NCBI GenBank assembly: GCA_002189035.1
Contig: NEEC01000424.1
Coordinates: forward strand, 1 to 21,397
Length of the DNA stretch: 21,397 bases
Direction of reading: 5' to 3'
Source of the DNA: Utricularia gibba
Taxonomy: Eukaryota > Streptophyta > Magnoliopsida > Lamiales > Lentibulariaceae
Below are positions 20,145 to 21,397 of the stretch, piece by piece. The position numbers and the translations under genes are program-made. Under the pieces are notes generated by a model. It had not been told where the DNA came from. It was given only the letters and a program-made list of their open reading frames with translations, and made no database searches. How positions within the stretch are numbered: position 1 is the stretch's first letter; the number at the start of each line of letters is the position of its first letter.

Positions 20145-20674
20145 GGCTGCACCCCGAATGGTGATGCGCAATGAAATGACTAGGTCGCACATCCTGGTCC
20201 ACGAAGCACCTCTTCCAAAACATGCAGATCCTAACTCTTCATAGCACACCATTGGGAAGCCCGATTCGAGCTCCAAGTAGTATAATTTGGAGTTTCGTTT
20301 GTCCGATAACTTGGACATATTAAAAACAAACCACAACGAAAAGTGTCTTACGTGTCCTTCCTTGGTGGCTGCGTTTAATATTGTGCTTCTCGTTCTCGAA
20401 ATTGATGCAAAGATACACGGCAAAAGAATCAAATAGCCACTAGAGACATGTGTAAGGGAATGGTGCATCAAGAATCAGAAGTATCATAGCAACTAATTGC
20501 ATCAATCAACAGCCAAAAACATATGGTGTCAAACTTCATCGGATATGCGATCAAGATGGAAAAAAGTCACATGTTACATCATGAATTTCGTGGCATCACT
20601 TATCCCAACACTATTATACTCCAGGTACGCAAAAATGTTTACTTTTAACGAATCCAGTGCACGTGTGATTTTTA
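20145..20674. repeat. Satellite unit 39, 530 bp
   Basis: Has ACTAGGTCGC, ACTTGG, linker GCAAAG, CATGTGTAAGGG and an extra A in CCAAAAACATATGG. Confidence 0.96.
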
Positions 20675-21204
20675 GGCTGCACCCCGAATGGTGATGCGCA
20701 ATGAAATGACTATGTCGCACATCCTGGTCCACGAAGCACCTCTTCCAAAACATGCAGATCCTAACTCTTCATAGCACACCATTGGGAAGCCCGATTCGAG
20801 CTCCAAGTAGTATAATTTGGAGTTTCGTTTGTCCGATAACTGTGGACATATTAAAAACAAACCACAACGAAAAGTGTCTTACGTGTCCTTCCTTGGTGGC
20901 TGCGTTTAATATTGTGCTTCTCGTTCTCGAAATTGATGCAAACAAGATACACGGCAAAAGAATCAAATAGCCACTAGAGACATGGTGTTGGGAATGGTGC
21001 ATCAAGAATCAGAAGTATCATAGCAACTAATTGCATCAATCAACAGCCAAAACATATTGTGTCAAACTTCATCGGATATGCGATCAAGATGGAAAAAAGT
21101 CACATGTTACATCATGAATTTCGTGGCATCACTTATCCCAACACTATTATACACCAGGTACGCAAAAATTACTTTTAACGAATCCAGTGCACGTGTGATT
21201 TTTA
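20675..21204. repeat. Satellite unit 40, 530 bp
   Basis: Has consensus s1-s7, GTGTTGGG, CATATTGTGTC, ATACACCAGG and a shortened GCAAAAATTACTTTTAACG. Confidence 0.96.
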
Positions 21205-21397
21205 GGCTGCACCCGAATGGTGATGCGCAATGAAATGACTAGGTCGCACATCCTGGTCCACGAAGCACCTCTTCCAAACATGCAGATCCTAACTCTTCAT
21301 AGCACACCATTGGGAAGCCCGATTCGAGCTCCAAGTAGTATAATTTGGAGTTTCGTTTGTCCGATAACTGTGGACATATTAAAAACAAACCACAACG
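21205..21397. repeat. Satellite unit 41, first 193 bp only (cut by window end)
   Basis: Starts GCACCCG, with ACTAGGTCGC and AAACATG; GATTCGAG, GAGTTTCG and GTCCGAT are consensus. The array shows no sign of decay before the window ends, so it continues beyond. Confidence 0.97.

Larger units (their letters stand above)
1..21397. repeat. Tandem satellite array, ~530 bp unit, 40.4 copies, spans entire window
   Basis: GGCTGCACC recurs at 1, 529, 1063, 1595, 2121 and so on to 21205, always on the same strand, and everything between is the same unit. Unit offsets used in the entries below, with the common state: s1 offset 35 ACTATGTCGC (alternative ACTAGGTCGC); s2 offset 119 GATTCGAG (alternatives TATTCGAG, TATTCGTG); s3 offset 146 GAGTTTCG (GAGTTCG, GAGTTACG); s4 offset 157 GTCCGAT (GTCCCAT); s5 offset 165 ACTGTGG (ACTTTGG, ACTTGG); s6 offset 234 AATATTG (AATAATG); s7 offset 261 GATGCAAACAAG (shorter or longer linkers); s8 offset 310 GTGTAAGGG (GTGTATGGG, GTGTAGGG); s9 offset 359 GCATC (GAATC); s10 offset 379 CATATGGTGTC; s11 offset 469-484, ending ATACTCCAGG. 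Unlisted sites are in the common state. I saw no shorter tandem sub-repeat inside the unit. Family and host are not recognised; a nuclear eukaryotic heterochromatic satellite is inferred from length, homogeneity and absence of genes. Confidence 0.98.

Noticed and set aside
1-21397. CENP-B box (TTCGNNNNANNCGGG) in either strand of the unit
   Set aside because: CGGG occurs only as the complement of ACCCCG and GCCCG, and neither has TTCG at the required distance. No match.
1-21397. 5S or 45S rDNA spacer, telomere repeat, or CRISPR array
   Set aside because: No 5S, 18S or 25S gene sequence or telomere-type run (TTTAGGG or TTAGGG tandem). The repeats are contiguous 530 bp units without repeat-spacer structure.
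1-21397. LTR retrotransposon or MITE origin of the unit
   Set aside because: No terminal inverted repeats, TG..CA long terminal repeats, primer-binding site, polypurine tract or target-site duplication could be recognised. An ancient origin from a transposon cannot be excluded.

Overview
The whole window is one uninterrupted tandem satellite-DNA array. A unit of about 530 bp is repeated head to tail on the same strand, 40 complete times (positions 1-21204), followed by 193 bp of a 41st copy (21205-21397). I set the unit start at the GGCTGCACC motif that happens to open the window; this phase is a convention. Complete copies are 520 to 534 bp long (mean 530.1). They differ by scattered substitutions and many one- to three-base indels, and by eye most are only a few percent apart. 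The array runs off both ends of the window, so its true size and flanks are unknown.

I find no believable protein gene, tRNA, rRNA, transposon, LTR, telomere motif or CRISPR array. Open frames never exceed about 110 codons. They recur with the repeat, occur on both strands over the same bases, and are broken by the ordinary copy-to-copy indels, so they are chance frames. A long, homogeneous, non-coding array of this kind points to a eukaryotic nuclear genome, from centromeric, pericentromeric, subtelomeric or knob-type heterochromatin. I do not recognise the satellite family and cannot name the host. A plant is a reasonable guess from unit length and composition, but only a guess. One copy that I counted (11133-11664) is about 41% GC with 19 CpGs.

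The array has layered structure. From 1 to about 7946 the units form a three-unit higher-order repeat (types A-B-C, period 1581-1594 bp), clearest in units 1-9 and recurring in a second flavour in units 10-15. At the unit 15/16 junction (7946/7947) the A-B-C order breaks, and units 16-24 are more uniform with mixed order. Around 12192-15367 rare left-end variants reappear (units 24-25 resemble 9-10, 26-27 resemble 14-15, 28-29 resemble 2-3). From about 15368 to the end a homogenised sub-array carries ACTAGGTCGC and TTGAATC variants, with a six-unit, 3186 bp displacement linking units 30-31 to 36-37. This mosaic is what unequal crossing-over and gene conversion produce in a satellite. No gene network is present; any role would be structural or chromatin-related.
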